Assembly (NCBI GenBank): GCA_007096045.1
Contig: SFAU01000226.1
Coordinates: 1-38,657 of the forward strand
From: Microcystis novacekii Mn_MB_F_20050700_S1
GTDB taxonomy: Bacteria > Cyanobacteriota > Cyanobacteriia > Cyanobacteriales > Microcystaceae
Direction: 5' to 3'
DNA: 38,657 bases
In this document: one piece after another, positions 7,406-15,647 of the stretch
Layout of the letters: the number at the start of each line of letters is the position of its first letter
How positions within the stretch are numbered: position 1 is the first letter of the stretch
Notes under the pieces: model-generated
What the model was told of the DNA's origin: nothing
Databases searched by the model: none
Seen by the model: the letters and a program-made list of their open reading frames with translations, nothing else
Translations under genes and position numbers: made by a program

Positions 7406-8302
7406 ATGCTTGTCATCCTCTCCGCTATTATTCCAGTGGGTTTTATCATCCTCATCGGTGTGATAGCAGGAAAAATTCTCACTGTTGAAGTGCATTCCCT
7501 TTCCCAAATCACGGTGTATATTCTTGCTCCCGCTTTGGTGATTGATGGACTCTATCGCACCACTTTATCTGGCAGCAATATCGGTTTAATTCTCCTAGGC
7601 TTTGCTCTTATTTCACTGGTAATGGCGATTGTCGTTGAAATTATCGCCTCTTGTCTCAGTCTCGATGTTGATACCCGCAAAAGCCTCATGGCTGCCGCTG
7701 TGATGCCCAATAACGGTAATATGGGTTTACCTGTGGCTAGTTTTGCCCTGGGTGCGGCCGGACTGGAAAGAGCGATAATCTATATGATTGGCTCTAGTAT
7801 TCTGTTATTTGGTATTAGTCCCGCTTATTTGCGAGGAAAAAGCTTTCTTTCAGGATTTCGCCTAGTTTTTCAATTGCCCTTAATCTGGTCAATTTTTATC
7901 GGCATTGGTTTTCAAACTTTCTCTTTTCATCTTCCCCTGCAATTAGATAAAAGTGTTAGCTATCTGGGAGAAGCGGCAATTCCTTTGGCTTTAATTATCC
8001 TAGGTATCCAATTATCTCAGCAACAATTAGCGATCGGTAAATTAGAATTATTAGCGGCCGGTTTGCGTCTTTTAGTCGCTCCTCTTTTGGCATTTGCGAT
8101 CGGCAATAGTTTAGGATTAACTGGTATGGATCTAAAAATTCTCATCCTACAAAGTGCCATGCCCACCGCCGTTAATACCGTCATTTTAGTCACAGAATTC
8201 GGTGGTTCGGCTACTTTAATGGCCCGCACAGTTGTGGTCACTACCCTTGCTAGTTTTCTGACTATTCCTTTCTTTCTTTGGTTATTAAAAGTCTATTTAT
8301 AG
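7406..8302 (+). CDS. AEC family (auxin efflux carrier-like) membrane transporter
   Basis: The 298 residues are almost wholly hydrophobic, with about ten membrane-spanning segments in two halves, as in the AEC/bile-acid-sodium symporter-like fold. Recognisable pieces are the start IIPVGFIILIGVIAG, AAVMPNNGNMGLPVASFALG at the end of the first half (an unwound-helix asparagine/proline stretch) and LQSAMPTAVNTVILVTEFGG in the second half. These carriers export organic anions or similar small molecules; the substrate here cannot be told. It lies in the inner membrane. The gene stands alone, with repeat-rich DNA on both sides. Confidence 0.9.
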   Translation: MLVILSAIIPVGFIILIGVIAGKILTVEVHSLSQITVYILAPALVIDGLYRTTLSGSNIGLILLGFALISLVMAIVVEIIASCLSLDVDTRKSLMAAAVMPNNGNMGLPVASFALGAAGLERAIIYMIGSSILLFGISPAYLRGKSFLSGFRLVFQLPLIWSIFIGIGFQTFSFHLPLQLDKSVSYLGEAAIPLALIILGIQLSQQQLAIGKLELLAAGLRLLVAPLLAFAIGNSLGLTGMDLKILILQSAMPTAVNTVILVTEFGGSATLMARTVVVTTLASFLTIPFFLWLLKVYL

Positions 8303-8841
8303 CAGTTATCTTAATGGTGAGGTATGAAGTTTTCTTTTTGGGTAGTCAGTCGTCAGTTATCAGTCATCAGTTCACTGAAAATGCTCCAGCACTCCCTTAT
8401 CCCTTCTCCACAACTCCCACTCTGCAATAACTACTGGCAGCCAGAAATACGTTGGGTTCATATCATACTTTGTGCTTTTTGTCAAAAAAACTTTTTTTTT
8501 GCAATAAAACTACACAAAAAAAAGATCATCGTTATGGGTGAAATTGACTAATTTACCCGTCTTAATTAGGATCACCTTGTAGGTGTGGCAAGGGTTTCAA
8601 CCATTGCTGCCTAAAAAAGTACAGAATAACCGATTATGAAATTCTATCAAATCGCTGTTACCACTGCAACATCGTTGTTAAATAAAAATATTTCTCAATT
8701 AATTGTTAAGAATTTATAAATATTGCGAAATGTTAATTTAAATATTCTCAAGTGTTTGGAGTCCATTAATAATTTTTGCTTATCTTTGTCGGAAAATAGA
8801 ACTCCTGCAAAAATCCCACATCTACCATCAATTCAGTATTC
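8303..8841. other. AT-rich gene-free spacer with a solo IS end
   Basis: A 75-codon open frame at 8324 has no protein-like character. Within it a short stretch (8343-8366) resembles the CAGT/TCAG repeat vocabulary of this genome. A near-palindrome, GCAAGGGTTTCAACCATTGC, lies near 8588-8612. TAGAACTCCTGCAAAAAT at 8797-8814 matches the IS5-type end at 38540 at 16 of 18 bases, but no partner end is visible nearby. No RNA gene was recognised. Confidence 0.45.
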
Positions 8842-8940
8842 ATACTAAATAGGTTGAGTAACGCACAGAAAACGGGTTTCTCCGAGAAACCCGTTTTCTG
8901 GGGGAATAAATAATCAGTCTTTAATAACCAGATTTAGTAT
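8842..8940. repeat. Palindromic MITE with ATACTAAAT ends, copy 1
   Basis: ATACTAAAT at 8842-8850 is inverted at 8932-8940 (ATTTAGTAT), and the match extends loosely inward (AGGTT against AACC). Its centre is a perfect 17-base inverted repeat, CAGAAAACGGGTTTCTC at 8866-8882 answered at 8884-8900, around one base. No gene is inside. A second element with the same ends is at 29404-29516. Confidence 0.65.
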
Positions 8941-8966
8941 CAGGAGTCAGTATTAAGGAGATTATT

Positions 8967-10304
8967 TTATTTATTCTCCCCACACCCCACTTCCCCACTT
9001 CCCCATTCCCCATTCCCCATTCCCCCACTTCCCAATTCATAATTTAACCTTTGACTCACCCCGGCAATGGTAGCCAAGAGAAACCAAACAATAGTATTAA
9101 TCTTGACATCGGAGAGGGTGACATCGACGAGATTAAATAAAACGCAAGCACCAAAGGCTACCAGATAGGTAAAGATAATTAACTCACCCCCAGCTTTTTG
9201 TTGCCGTAGAAAGATAAATAAACGCCACCCTTGGGCATAAATCCAACCCACCCAAACAGACAACAAAATTAAGCCAATAATTCCCGTTTCTGCCATTAAC
9301 ATCAAATATAAATTATGGGGATGACCTAACCATAATCCCTGACTTTTTTCGTAGAGAGGTGTAAAACTGCGTAATCCCCAACCGAATAGGGGTCTTTCTT
9401 GGGTCATTTCTAGAGTAAAACGCCATTGAGTTGATCTTAGCGTCGCTAGAGGACGATTGGGGAACATTTCATCGGATAATCGCGCCCAAATCGCCCTAGG
9501 AACCAAAAAACGCAGACTATCCCTGAAAGGATTTGGTCCCCAAGAAGCAAGAGAAATCACCCCCCCCAAGAGGAGAAAACCAGCGACTAAGGCATTCCAA
9601 CCCAGATAAAGGGCGAAAATTAGGCAACCTAAAAAGGCTAAGGCCCAAGCATTGCGAGAATTGCTTAAAAATAGCCCTACACTGTCGATAAATATGGTTA
9701 AAGTTAAAAACCCGACTTTGAGATTTAAATTGCGATTTCTTTGTCTGTGCCACTGTCGCCAAGTTAGAATTAATAAACCGATCGCTAAAATCAGAGTTAT
9801 GAGTAAATAAGCTCCCAAAAGATTAGCATACATAAAAACCGAAGACATCCGACCCAAAGGTTCGCCCCCCGCTCCGTAGGGCCAGGTAAAAATCCCTTTT
9901 AATGCTTCCGGTTTTTGCCAACCGAGAAAAATTTGTCCCCATCCCATCACCACTACCCAAACCGAGGGAATAACCATCACCCAAGCTAGTTGACGCAATT
10001 GAGAGGGTTTTTTAATTAATTGTCTGATATTGCTAAAAAAGAAGAAAAAAGGCAGGAAATTTCCTAAACCAATCCAAGCATCCCCCGGAGTTGGGGAAAG
10101 ACTGGCACTAATCATTAACCAAAGAGTGACGAGACCGAGACCTTGATTGAGACGTGACTGGATAATTGCCCGAAAATTGCCAGTAAAAACCCTAATTAAG
10201 ACGATAATAATGCCGATACCCGCCAACTCCGGCAGCATCATGGCGATAAAAACTGAAAAAAGTATTAAATTCCACTCCCACCCTTGACAAAAAATCTTTT
10301 TCAT
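8967..10304 (-). CDS. O-antigen ligase family membrane protein
   Basis: Proteins of this family join or polymerise lipid-linked saccharides outside the inner membrane; the cyanobacterial IctB-like proteins also belong here. About a dozen hydrophobic helices are visible. The Wzy_C region has SNSRNAWALAFLG, LFGWGLRSF and LGHPHNLYLMLMAETGIIG, where Arg and His are the expected functional residues. I prefer the ATG at 10304, one base after the stop of the upstream gene, over the GTG at 10331, which would overlap it by 26 bases. The last 20 or so residues (GSGGMGNGEWGSG and on) are encoded by a GGGGAATGGGG-type simple repeat, so the C-terminus seems to have run into repeat DNA. The true sugar substrate is unknown. 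Confidence 0.85.
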   Translation of the reverse strand: MKKIFCQGWEWNLILFSVFIAMMLPELAGIGIIIVLIRVFTGNFRAIIQSRLNQGLGLVTLWLMISASLSPTPGDAWIGLGNFLPFFFFFSNIRQLIKKPSQLRQLAWVMVIPSVWVVVMGWGQIFLGWQKPEALKGIFTWPYGAGGEPLGRMSSVFMYANLLGAYLLITLILAIGLLILTWRQWHRQRNRNLNLKVGFLTLTIFIDSVGLFLSNSRNAWALAFLGCLIFALYLGWNALVAGFLLLGGVISLASWGPNPFRDSLRFLVPRAIWARLSDEMFPNRPLATLRSTQWRFTLEMTQERPLFGWGLRSFTPLYEKSQGLWLGHPHNLYLMLMAETGIIGLILLSVWVGWIYAQGWRLFIFLRQQKAGGELIIFTYLVAFGACVLFNLVDVTLSDVKINTIVWFLLATIAGVSQRLNYELGSGGMGNGEWGSGEVGCGENK

Positions 10305-10305
10305 G

Positions 10306-11133
10306 CTACGCAGGTTGCCAACAATCCTCACGAGTCAGACGAATTTGGGCAAGGGCAAAAATAGTCGGGATAATCCGGCCGTAATCAGTGGCGATCGCTT
10401 TCCAACCGAGATCAGCAATAAACCAACCCCATAAAGCTGGCCCTACCAAACTTAACACGGTTCTGACGGCTCCGTAGCGGGCCGCCGCCCTAGTCATGCC
10501 CTGTTTAGCCGTTTGTAGGGCGATTTGATTAACAATTGCCCCACCCTGGACTACAGCAGTTTTTGCCCCTTGATAGCGGACAAAATGAAGAGCGAACTGC
10601 CCGGCGATATGTTTGAGCAGAATCGGTTTCAGGATAGAATTAATGGCGATGACGCTACTGCCTTTGAGGACTATATCAAGGGGATTGTGTTGTAGGTGAA
10701 CCGGTAAGGGTTGGGGAGTGTGGGAATCCGCAAGCGCCTTTTGAATTTGAATCGAGAGGGATTTTTGTTCCGATGGGGGGAGACGTTTCCAAGCTTTGTT
10801 AACGAGGTGAAGATAGATTTCCGCTTCAATTTCCGTTGTCGGCATTTTTTGGGAGTAGGGAACCTTGAGGAAATGACAGACACGAACTAGAATTTGACGA
10901 TAACTAACTTTTTCCGTTTGACCTTTTAATACTGTCACACCATCGGCAGCCAGATAACGAAAACGATCCTCGACGCTATCTAACCAACTTTCCCAATCTT
11001 GACTTTGAACGGCGATTGCGTCGGGCGCTCGTAGATAATCGAGAGGGTTAAAACGACGGCAAAAGAGGATGTTAGTGATTTGCTGTAGTTCCTCCTCGGT
11101 GGCTAACTCCAAAGCTGTGCGTAATTCGTCCAA
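10306..11133 (-). CDS. YaaW/UPF0174-like protein of unknown function
   Basis: The 275 residues begin MDELRTALELATEEELQQITNI, a pattern I associate with the DUF3944/YaaW group. The middle is mixed and polar. The C-terminal third (QLHFVRYQGAKT-like region on to GPALWGWFIADLGWKAIATDYGR) has Ala/Gly-rich helices that could contact a membrane. Start is TTG 11133, with AGGAGG ten bases upstream; no better ATG is near. It is transcribed with the O-antigen-ligase-like gene and the two are separated by one base, which suggests translational coupling. No enzymatic motif is visible, and function is unknown. Confidence 0.65.
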   Translation of the reverse strand: MDELRTALELATEEELQQITNILFCRRFNPLDYLRAPDAIAVQSQDWESWLDSVEDRFRYLAADGVTVLKGQTEKVSYRQILVRVCHFLKVPYSQKMPTTEIEAEIYLHLVNKAWKRLPPSEQKSLSIQIQKALADSHTPQPLPVHLQHNPLDIVLKGSSVIAINSILKPILLKHIAGQFALHFVRYQGAKTAVVQGGAIVNQIALQTAKQGMTRAAARYGAVRTVLSLVGPALWGWFIADLGWKAIATDYGRIIPTIFALAQIRLTREDCWQPA

Positions 11134-11230
11134 TGTGGTTTGTCCTCCTGGTCCCCAATAATTAAATCAGTTTCGCTAGTGCCGATTACTAATAATATTA
11201 ACTCAAGGGTTCACAGGATTAGGAAGGCTA

Positions 11231-12208
11231 GTGACAAATTTTTCGATTAAGGTTGGGATCATTGGTGCGGGTTTAGCCGGGTTAACCTGCGCTCGTCAGT
11301 TGTGCGATCGAGGTTATACTGTTAAGCTATTTGATAAGTCTAGAGGCATTGGTGGTCGTTTAGCCACGCGACGGGTTAATCGAGCTAATCAAGAGATTGC
11401 TGTGGATCATGGCTTGCCTTTTTTGACTGTTCAGGGGGAAAAAACGGCGGCTTTAATTGATAATCTTCTGAGAGAGAATCTAGTTACTTCTTGGTTTGAT
11501 TCTAGCTATGTTGCTCCTTCTGGCATCAATAGCGTGGCGAAATTTTTAGCTCAAGGTTTAGAAATTGAACGAGATTTTCTGGTTACTCGTCTGGAAAATC
11601 GTCAGGGAAAATGGGTTTTAAACAATAACGGTCAAATTCGGGGAGAGTTTTCGGTGATTGTCCTAGCTATTCCCGCTCCGCAAGCAGCGTTATTGTTAGA
11701 AAACTCTCAGATAACTACTATGCCAGAATTGCGATCGATCGTTTACGATCCCTGTTTAACGGTAATGGCGGGTTATGGCGATTCTTTACCCGAACCTTCC
11801 CCTTCTCCCGATATCGCTTGGTTAGGACTTGATAGCAGTAAACGGCAATCATCCCCTGATTATGTCTTTGTTGTGCATAGTAGTGGAGATTTTGCGGTTA
11901 AATATCTCGATAGCGAGTATTTAGAAGCAGTTAAGCTAGATTTGCTCGCTCGTGCTTCTTTGCCTCTCCCGGATTGGTCTCAGATGCACCGTTGGCGTTA
12001 TGCTTTAGTCCGTCAGGGTTTAGCTGTACCCTGTTTAAGTGTTAGTAGTCCTTTACCTCTAGTTGCCTGTGGTGATTGGTGTCAAGGGGGAGATTTATCG
12101 AGAAATTCTTCCCTAGAAACGGCCTTAACTTCTGGGATAGCGGCGGCTAATCAAGTTCAGCAGCTACTCTCTGAAGAATCTAGAGACAAGTTCAAATTCT
12201 TAGGTTAA
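11231..12208 (+). CDS. FAD-dependent oxidoreductase, renalase-like amine oxidase family
   Basis: The 325 residues open with a clear dinucleotide-binding fold, VGIIGAGLAGLTCARQL (about 8-24), followed by LFDKSRGIGGRLATRR, the second flavin-contact block of this NAD(P)/FAD-dependent family. A C-terminal block CGDWCQGGDLSRNSSLETAL closes the flavin site. This architecture is shared with renalase-like and phytoene-desaturase-like oxidoreductases found in cyanobacteria and plants. The substrate is not apparent. The start is GTG 11231 with AGGAAGG a few bases before it. The gene diverges from the YaaW-like gene across a 97-base spacer. Confidence 0.85.
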   Translation: MTNFSIKVGIIGAGLAGLTCARQLCDRGYTVKLFDKSRGIGGRLATRRVNRANQEIAVDHGLPFLTVQGEKTAALIDNLLRENLVTSWFDSSYVAPSGINSVAKFLAQGLEIERDFLVTRLENRQGKWVLNNNGQIRGEFSVIVLAIPAPQAALLLENSQITTMPELRSIVYDPCLTVMAGYGDSLPEPSPSPDIAWLGLDSSKRQSSPDYVFVVHSSGDFAVKYLDSEYLEAVKLDLLARASLPLPDWSQMHRWRYALVRQGLAVPCLSVSSPLPLVACGDWCQGGDLSRNSSLETALTSGIAAANQVQQLLSEESRDKFKFLG

Positions 12209-12233
12209 GCTTAAGTTAACAAAAGGTTAAATA

Positions 12234-12239
12234 TATAAT
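12234..12239 (+). promoter_or_regulatory. -10 box before the small conserved gene
   Basis: A perfect TATAAT stands 32 bases before the ATG at 12271. The -35 position (12211-12216, TTAAGT) is weak. This suggests the small gene has its own start rather than relying on the flavin oxidoreductase gene. Confidence 0.4.
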
Positions 12240-12270
12240 GTAGAAATCCTATACTGGGGGGTTGGTGACA

Positions 12271-12525
12271 ATGGAAAAATTCAATTCTAAAGATAACTTT
12301 CTCTACCCTAAAACCAGCTACAGGGGTTTATTCACGCCACAAAATTTGGTTTTTAATGCTAATTTGCAGGAATTCGCCCTGAGAGTCTCTTTTATCGCTG
12401 GTTTACACAGTGGGGGAAAACTTACCTCCACGGAAGCTTACGAGAAAATTAACCAGCTTTGGCAAGAGTTGAATACCAGTCGAAAATTCCTGTTAGCTAA
12501 TCATTTTGAGGATGACGGAGATTGA
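12271..12525 (+). CDS. Small conserved cyanobacterial protein (DUF7219-like)
   Basis: The 84-residue product contains FLYPKTSYRGLFTPQNLVFN, then NANLQEFALRVSFIAGL and GGKLTSTEAYEKINQLWQEL. I recall very similar small proteins annotated as a DUF in many cyanobacteria, but the function is unknown. It is probably a compact helical cytoplasmic protein with no membrane segment or signal. I choose ATG 12271 rather than TTG 12262 or GTG 12265 because it yields the MEKF start and keeps a G-rich stretch as the ribosome-binding region. Confidence 0.7.
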   Translation: MEKFNSKDNFLYPKTSYRGLFTPQNLVFNANLQEFALRVSFIAGLHSGGKLTSTEAYEKINQLWQELNTSRKFLLANHFEDDGD

Positions 12526-12604
12526 GAGATGGGGGTTTTTCAGTGAACAGTAAACAGTATCTAAACTGCCACAGTAACAAAAGTGGGTCAAGTAGTTCTT
12601 AAAG

Positions 12605-12880
12605 TTATCTCAGCGCTTTCTCGCCATAGCTGGCAGTATTCTGAGAGAGTGGGACTGGGTAAGTGGCGACTAATTCTGGTTTAGTGGTCAGAATCGAATA
12701 TTCACAAGACTGGGGATTGTCCATCCGCTCCTGAGCATTGAGGATTTCTAACCCCACCACGTTGCCCGACTGGTCATAATCGAGAATCACCCCCGGACTC
12801 TGCTCGTCGCTTTCTGCAATCGGCACATGACTTAAGGTGATTTTGAGAGCATCAACGACTGGATCATAGGTCACTTTCAT
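12605..12880 (-). CDS. DUF2283 protein, likely antitoxin-side partner
   Basis: The 91 residues contain the DUF2283 pattern: KVTYDPVVDALKITLS, then GVILDYDQSGNVVGLEIL at about 28-48. These small beta-rich proteins are commonly encoded beside DUF4258 proteins, and the pair is often listed as a putative toxin-antitoxin module. The start is ATG 12880, with GGAG eight bases upstream; it overlaps the stop of the DUF4258 gene as ATGA, so the two are translationally coupled. The longer TTG start at 12892 is rejected. Whether it neutralises anything is unproven. Confidence 0.8.
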   Translation of the reverse strand: MKVTYDPVVDALKITLSHVPIAESDEQSPGVILDYDQSGNVVGLEILNAQERMDNPQSCEYSILTTKPELVATYPVPLSQNTASYGEKALR

Positions 12881-13137
12881 GGCGTTCTCCAATACTTGCT
12901 AATTTTGCTTGTTTTGTAAACTGTCACCACCAGCCAAGGTTCAAGTTCATCACGGACGACCAGACGCAGCAAGTAAATTTTTCCCTTCCCCCAATCAAGC
13001 TGGGACTGATAGACCTTCGTGCCATCTGACTGCGGAATCAACTGCTGTGGGCTGACCAGTACTGACTCAACCATTGCCAGAGGAATTTCTCGCTGTTCTA
13101 TCTGTTCTTGGGCGTGGAGGGACAATTGATAGTTCAC
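12877..13137 (-). CDS. DUF4258 protein, likely toxin-side partner
   Basis: The 86-residue protein starts MNYQLSLHAQEQIEQREIPL, the LSxHAxxxxxxRxI pattern of DUF4258, followed by KVYQSQLDWGKGKIYLLRLVV and WLVVTVYKTSKISKYW. The fold resembles BrnT/RelE-like small toxins, which suggests RNase activity, but no catalytic residue can be assigned. GTG 13137 is the start, with AGAGG seven bases upstream. A strong promoter is at 13161-13189. Its first codons lie in a 25-base sequence that is repeated upstream. Confidence 0.8.
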   Translation of the reverse strand: MNYQLSLHAQEQIEQREIPLAMVESVLVSPQQLIPQSDGTKVYQSQLDWGKGKIYLLRLVVRDELEPWLVVTVYKTSKISKYWRTP

Positions 13138-13142
13138 GACAC

Positions 13143-13158
13143 AACCTCTTGGCAGGTT
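13143..13158. promoter_or_regulatory. Operator-like palindrome between promoter and DUF4258 start
   Basis: AACCT and AGGTT are inverted around six bases, directly downstream of the -10 box and just before the start codon. Toxin-antitoxin pairs are usually autorepressed at such a place, so a binding site is plausible. The palindrome also contains the Shine-Dalgarno AGAGG, so it could instead act at the RNA level. Confidence 0.35.
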
Positions 13159-13160
13159 AT

Positions 13161-13189
13161 ATTATCACACTATTTAACTATCTTGTCAA
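13161..13189 (-). promoter_or_regulatory. Strong promoter of the DUF4258/DUF2283 pair
   Basis: On the minus strand a perfect TTGACA (13184-13189) is followed after 17 bases by GATAAT (13161-13166). The start point would be near 13154, giving a leader of under 20 bases before GTG 13137. It is the best consensus match I found in the window. Confidence 0.7.
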
Positions 13190-13254
13190 GGGACAATTGA
13201 TAGTTCACGACACAGAAACAAGAAGAGCCATACTCTGTCACTTAAAACTCAAAT

Positions 13255-13275
13255 CTGATAACTGATAACTGATAG
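13255..13275. repeat. Three-copy CTGATAA heptamer array
   Basis: Two CTGATAA units and one CTGATAG follow without a gap, ending 12 bases before the rodA stop. It belongs to the same heptamer family as the arrays at 15792 and 21181. Confidence 0.7.
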
Positions 13276-13287
13276 CTGCACAACTAA

Positions 13288-14568
13288 TTAGTACAAACGC
13301 TTACGGGGGCGATAATTAGCCACGGATTCCACTAAACCCAAGGCGATAAAATTGGTTAATAAAGATGAACGTCCATAACTTAACCAGGGTAAAGGAATCC
13401 CCGTAATCGGGGCTAATCCCACGGTCATGCTAATATTAAGAATTGCCTGAAAAGCGATCATCGAGAGAACACCGATCGCTATTAAAGAACCAAAGTTTTC
13501 TTTAGCAGTATTAGCAATGACTAACAAACGCCAACAAACTAACCAGAAAGCTATTAAAACTAGAATACTGCCGACAAAACCGAGTTCTTCCCCGACTACG
13601 GTGAAGATAAAATCGGTGTGTTGTTCGGGAATAAAATTTAATTGGGTTTGGGTGCCTTGGTGTAATCCCCGTCCCAATAATTCTCCGGATCCGATGGCAA
13701 TGCGGGATTGAATTAATTGATAACCTCCCCCCAAAGGATTTTTTTCTGGGTCAAGAAATAGGGTTAAACGATCTTTTTGATATTCTTTTAATAAACCCCA
13801 AAAAACCTCGCCTAATTTACCCACTGCCAGATTAGTTGCCACCACGAGGAAAGTAGATAAAAAACGGTAGGGAAGGGTAAACCAAGCAAGGACAGCGATG
13901 ATAATTGCTAAAACAATCCAAGCAGGAAAAAGTAAATTAAACAGAAAAACCGATGGGATGGGAGATAAGAGGATAATCATCCAAGGCAGTTTCGCATTAG
14001 CCCAGTAAATCATACCTAGGGTAATTGCACCAAAGACTAATCCCGTTCCCAGGTCCGGCTGCGCCATAATTAACACCCAGGGGATGGCAGTGACGGCAAA
14101 GACACGAGCGATCGCAAAAAGATTATCGGCGGGACGATGATGTAGGAGGGCTGCCAGGGTGATAATTAAACCTACCTTGGCAAATTCCGACGGTTGCACG
14201 TTAAAACTGCCGATATTAATCCAACTTTGCGCCCCATTCGCCGTCACCCCTAGGATAATTACCGCGATTAGGGAGAGATTGGTGAGAAGATAGGTTAACC
14301 AGTGCCATTTCAGCAGACTTTCGTAACGACAACGGGCCAGAAATAAAGCGATCGCCACTCCCACGGCTCCGAATAACCAGTGTTGCCACCAATCGAGAGC
14401 AGTGGTATGTCTTTCGGCACTACGAATCATTAAACCACCGAAAACGGTTAAAACCGTCACCAAAACGAACAAAAGCCAATCAATTTGGGCTATATCCCGG
14501 AAAATGAAGCTAAACTGCTCACTAAAACCGCTTAGTTTCCTACTAACAAGGGACTGTCTTCTCACCAT
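13288..14568 (-). CDS. rodA: RodA, SEDS-family peptidoglycan polymerase of the elongation complex
   Basis: RodA is the membrane glycosyltransferase that polymerises lipid II into peptidoglycan during side-wall growth, working with a class B PBP. The 426 residues show about ten membrane helices and family motifs: WINIGSFNVQPSEFAKVG, AQPDLGTGLVFG, EKNPLGGGYQLIQS, EQHTDFIFTVVGEELGF and the C-terminal PWLSYGRSS. RodA rather than FtsW is favoured by these loops and by the lack of division genes nearby. ATG 14568 is chosen over TTG 14580 because GGAG lies just before it. It follows mrp by 17 bases on the same strand. Genes for partner PBP2 and MreBCD are not in the window. Confidence 0.92.
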   Translation of the reverse strand: MVRRQSLVSRKLSGFSEQFSFIFRDIAQIDWLLFVLVTVLTVFGGLMIRSAERHTTALDWWQHWLFGAVGVAIALFLARCRYESLLKWHWLTYLLTNLSLIAVIILGVTANGAQSWINIGSFNVQPSEFAKVGLIITLAALLHHRPADNLFAIARVFAVTAIPWVLIMAQPDLGTGLVFGAITLGMIYWANAKLPWMIILLSPIPSVFLFNLLFPAWIVLAIIIAVLAWFTLPYRFLSTFLVVATNLAVGKLGEVFWGLLKEYQKDRLTLFLDPEKNPLGGGYQLIQSRIAIGSGELLGRGLHQGTQTQLNFIPEQHTDFIFTVVGEELGFVGSILVLIAFWLVCWRLLVIANTAKENFGSLIAIGVLSMIAFQAILNISMTVGLAPITGIPLPWLSYGRSSLLTNFIALGLVESVANYRPRKRLY

Positions 14569-14585
14569 TTCTCTCCCCAAATTTA

Positions 14586-15647
14586 CTAACTATAGGCTGC
14601 TACGGATACTTTCGCCGCCACCTGACGAGCGATCGCTGTTAGGGCTTTAGCTGAGGCCGATTCCGGTTGACCCAAAACCACTGGTACACCAGTATCACCA
14701 CCTTCCCGCAAAGATATTTCTAGGGGAACACATCCCAGTAAAGGAATGCCCAATTCTTGGGAGGTTTTTTCCCCACCACCAGACCCAAATAGATCATAGG
14801 AGCGATCGGGCTGATCGGGGGGAATAAAATAACTCATATTTTCCACGATACCCAAAACCCGCGCCCCTAGCTGTTGGAACATTTTCAAACCCCGGCGCGC
14901 ATCAATTAAAGAAACCGTCTGGGGAGTGGTGACAATCACCGCACCCGCTAGGGGGACTGACTGAATCAGAGTTAATTGTGCGTCCCCGGTGCCGGGAGGC
15001 ATATCGACGATTAAATAGTCTAAATTGCCCCAATTGACCTGATAGAGAAACTGACGGATAATGCCATTTAACATCGGACCGCGCCAGATTACTGGTTGAT
15101 CGGGGTTGATCAAAAAGCCCATGGAAACCATTTTGATGCCATGGTTGAAGGCGGGTTCCAATATCTCGCCATTTGCGCCCTGTACGGTCACTTGTGCGTC
15201 ATTTAAGCCCAACATTGTCGGGGCGTTGGGGCCGTAGATGTCCGCGTCTAATAGCCCCACTTTTGCCCCTAAATGAGCCAAGGCGACGGCGATATTGACA
15301 GCCACGGTACTTTTTCCCACACCGCCCTTACCACTGGAAACGGCGATAATATTTTTAACCCCCTCCACGCCTTGGCGATCGGGTAAAGCTTTTTGTTGCG
15401 GGGTTTCGGCAGTTACCTCCACGGCGACACTTTCCACCCCGGGCAGCTGTTTAACGGCTTTTTGGCAGTCTTCCACGATAAATTCGCGTAAAGGACAGGC
15501 AGGAGTGGTCAAAACTAGGGTAAAGCTAACTTTTCCGCCATCGATCGCCACATTGCGGATCATGTTCAATTCCACTAAGCTTTTTTGCAGTTCCGGATCT
15601 TGAACGGGACGTAATACTTCTAAAATCGATGCGGTATCAAGGGACAT
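14586..15647 (-). CDS. mrp: Mrp/NBP35-type P-loop ATPase (iron-sulfur cluster carrier family)
   Basis: Mrp/ApbC proteins are cytoplasmic ATPases thought to carry iron-sulfur clusters to apoproteins. The 353 residues comprise an N-terminal MIP18/DUF59 domain (about 1-90, with LRPVQDPELQKSLVELNMI) and a deviant Walker A, SGKGGVGKS, at 105-113, then DADIYGPNAPTMLG and VDMPPGTGDAQLTL. In bacterial relatives a CxxC pair for cluster binding follows ENMS; here ENMSYFIPPDQPDRSY has none, so the cluster must be held differently or not at all. ATG 15647 is chosen over TTG 15668 since MSLDTASILEVL is the conserved beginning. It is cotranscribed with rodA. Confidence 0.92.
   Translation of the reverse strand: MSLDTASILEVLRPVQDPELQKSLVELNMIRNVAIDGGKVSFTLVLTTPACPLREFIVEDCQKAVKQLPGVESVAVEVTAETPQQKALPDRQGVEGVKNIIAVSSGKGGVGKSTVAVNIAVALAHLGAKVGLLDADIYGPNAPTMLGLNDAQVTVQGANGEILEPAFNHGIKMVSMGFLINPDQPVIWRGPMLNGIIRQFLYQVNWGNLDYLIVDMPPGTGDAQLTLIQSVPLAGAVIVTTPQTVSLIDARRGLKMFQQLGARVLGIVENMSYFIPPDQPDRSYDLFGSGGGEKTSQELGIPLLGCVPLEISLREGGDTGVPVVLGQPESASAKALTAIARQVAAKVSVAAYS

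Larger units (their letters stand above)
13119..13214. repeat. 25-base direct repeat flanking the DUF4258 promoter
   Basis: Bases 13119-13143 and 13190-13214 are identical, starting GGGACAATTGATAG. The first copy holds the start codon and first codons of the DUF4258 gene, and the second lies upstream. Between them are 46 bases that hold the promoter and a palindrome. This could be the footprint of an insertion or local duplication. Confidence 0.8.

Noticed and set aside
8324-8551. Open frame of 75 codons downstream of the AEC gene
   Set aside because: Contains repeat words and homopolymer runs, and has no recognisable domain or ribosome-binding site.
8570-8615. Possible small RNA or tRNA-like fold near the near-palindrome
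   Set aside because: No cloverleaf, T-loop consensus or promoter/terminator pair could be recognised.
13055-13062. Scarcity of AGTACT as a sign of the ScaI-like system's specificity
   Set aside because: I found one AGTACT by eye in the window, but GTAC itself is uncommon here, so about two would be expected; the count says nothing.
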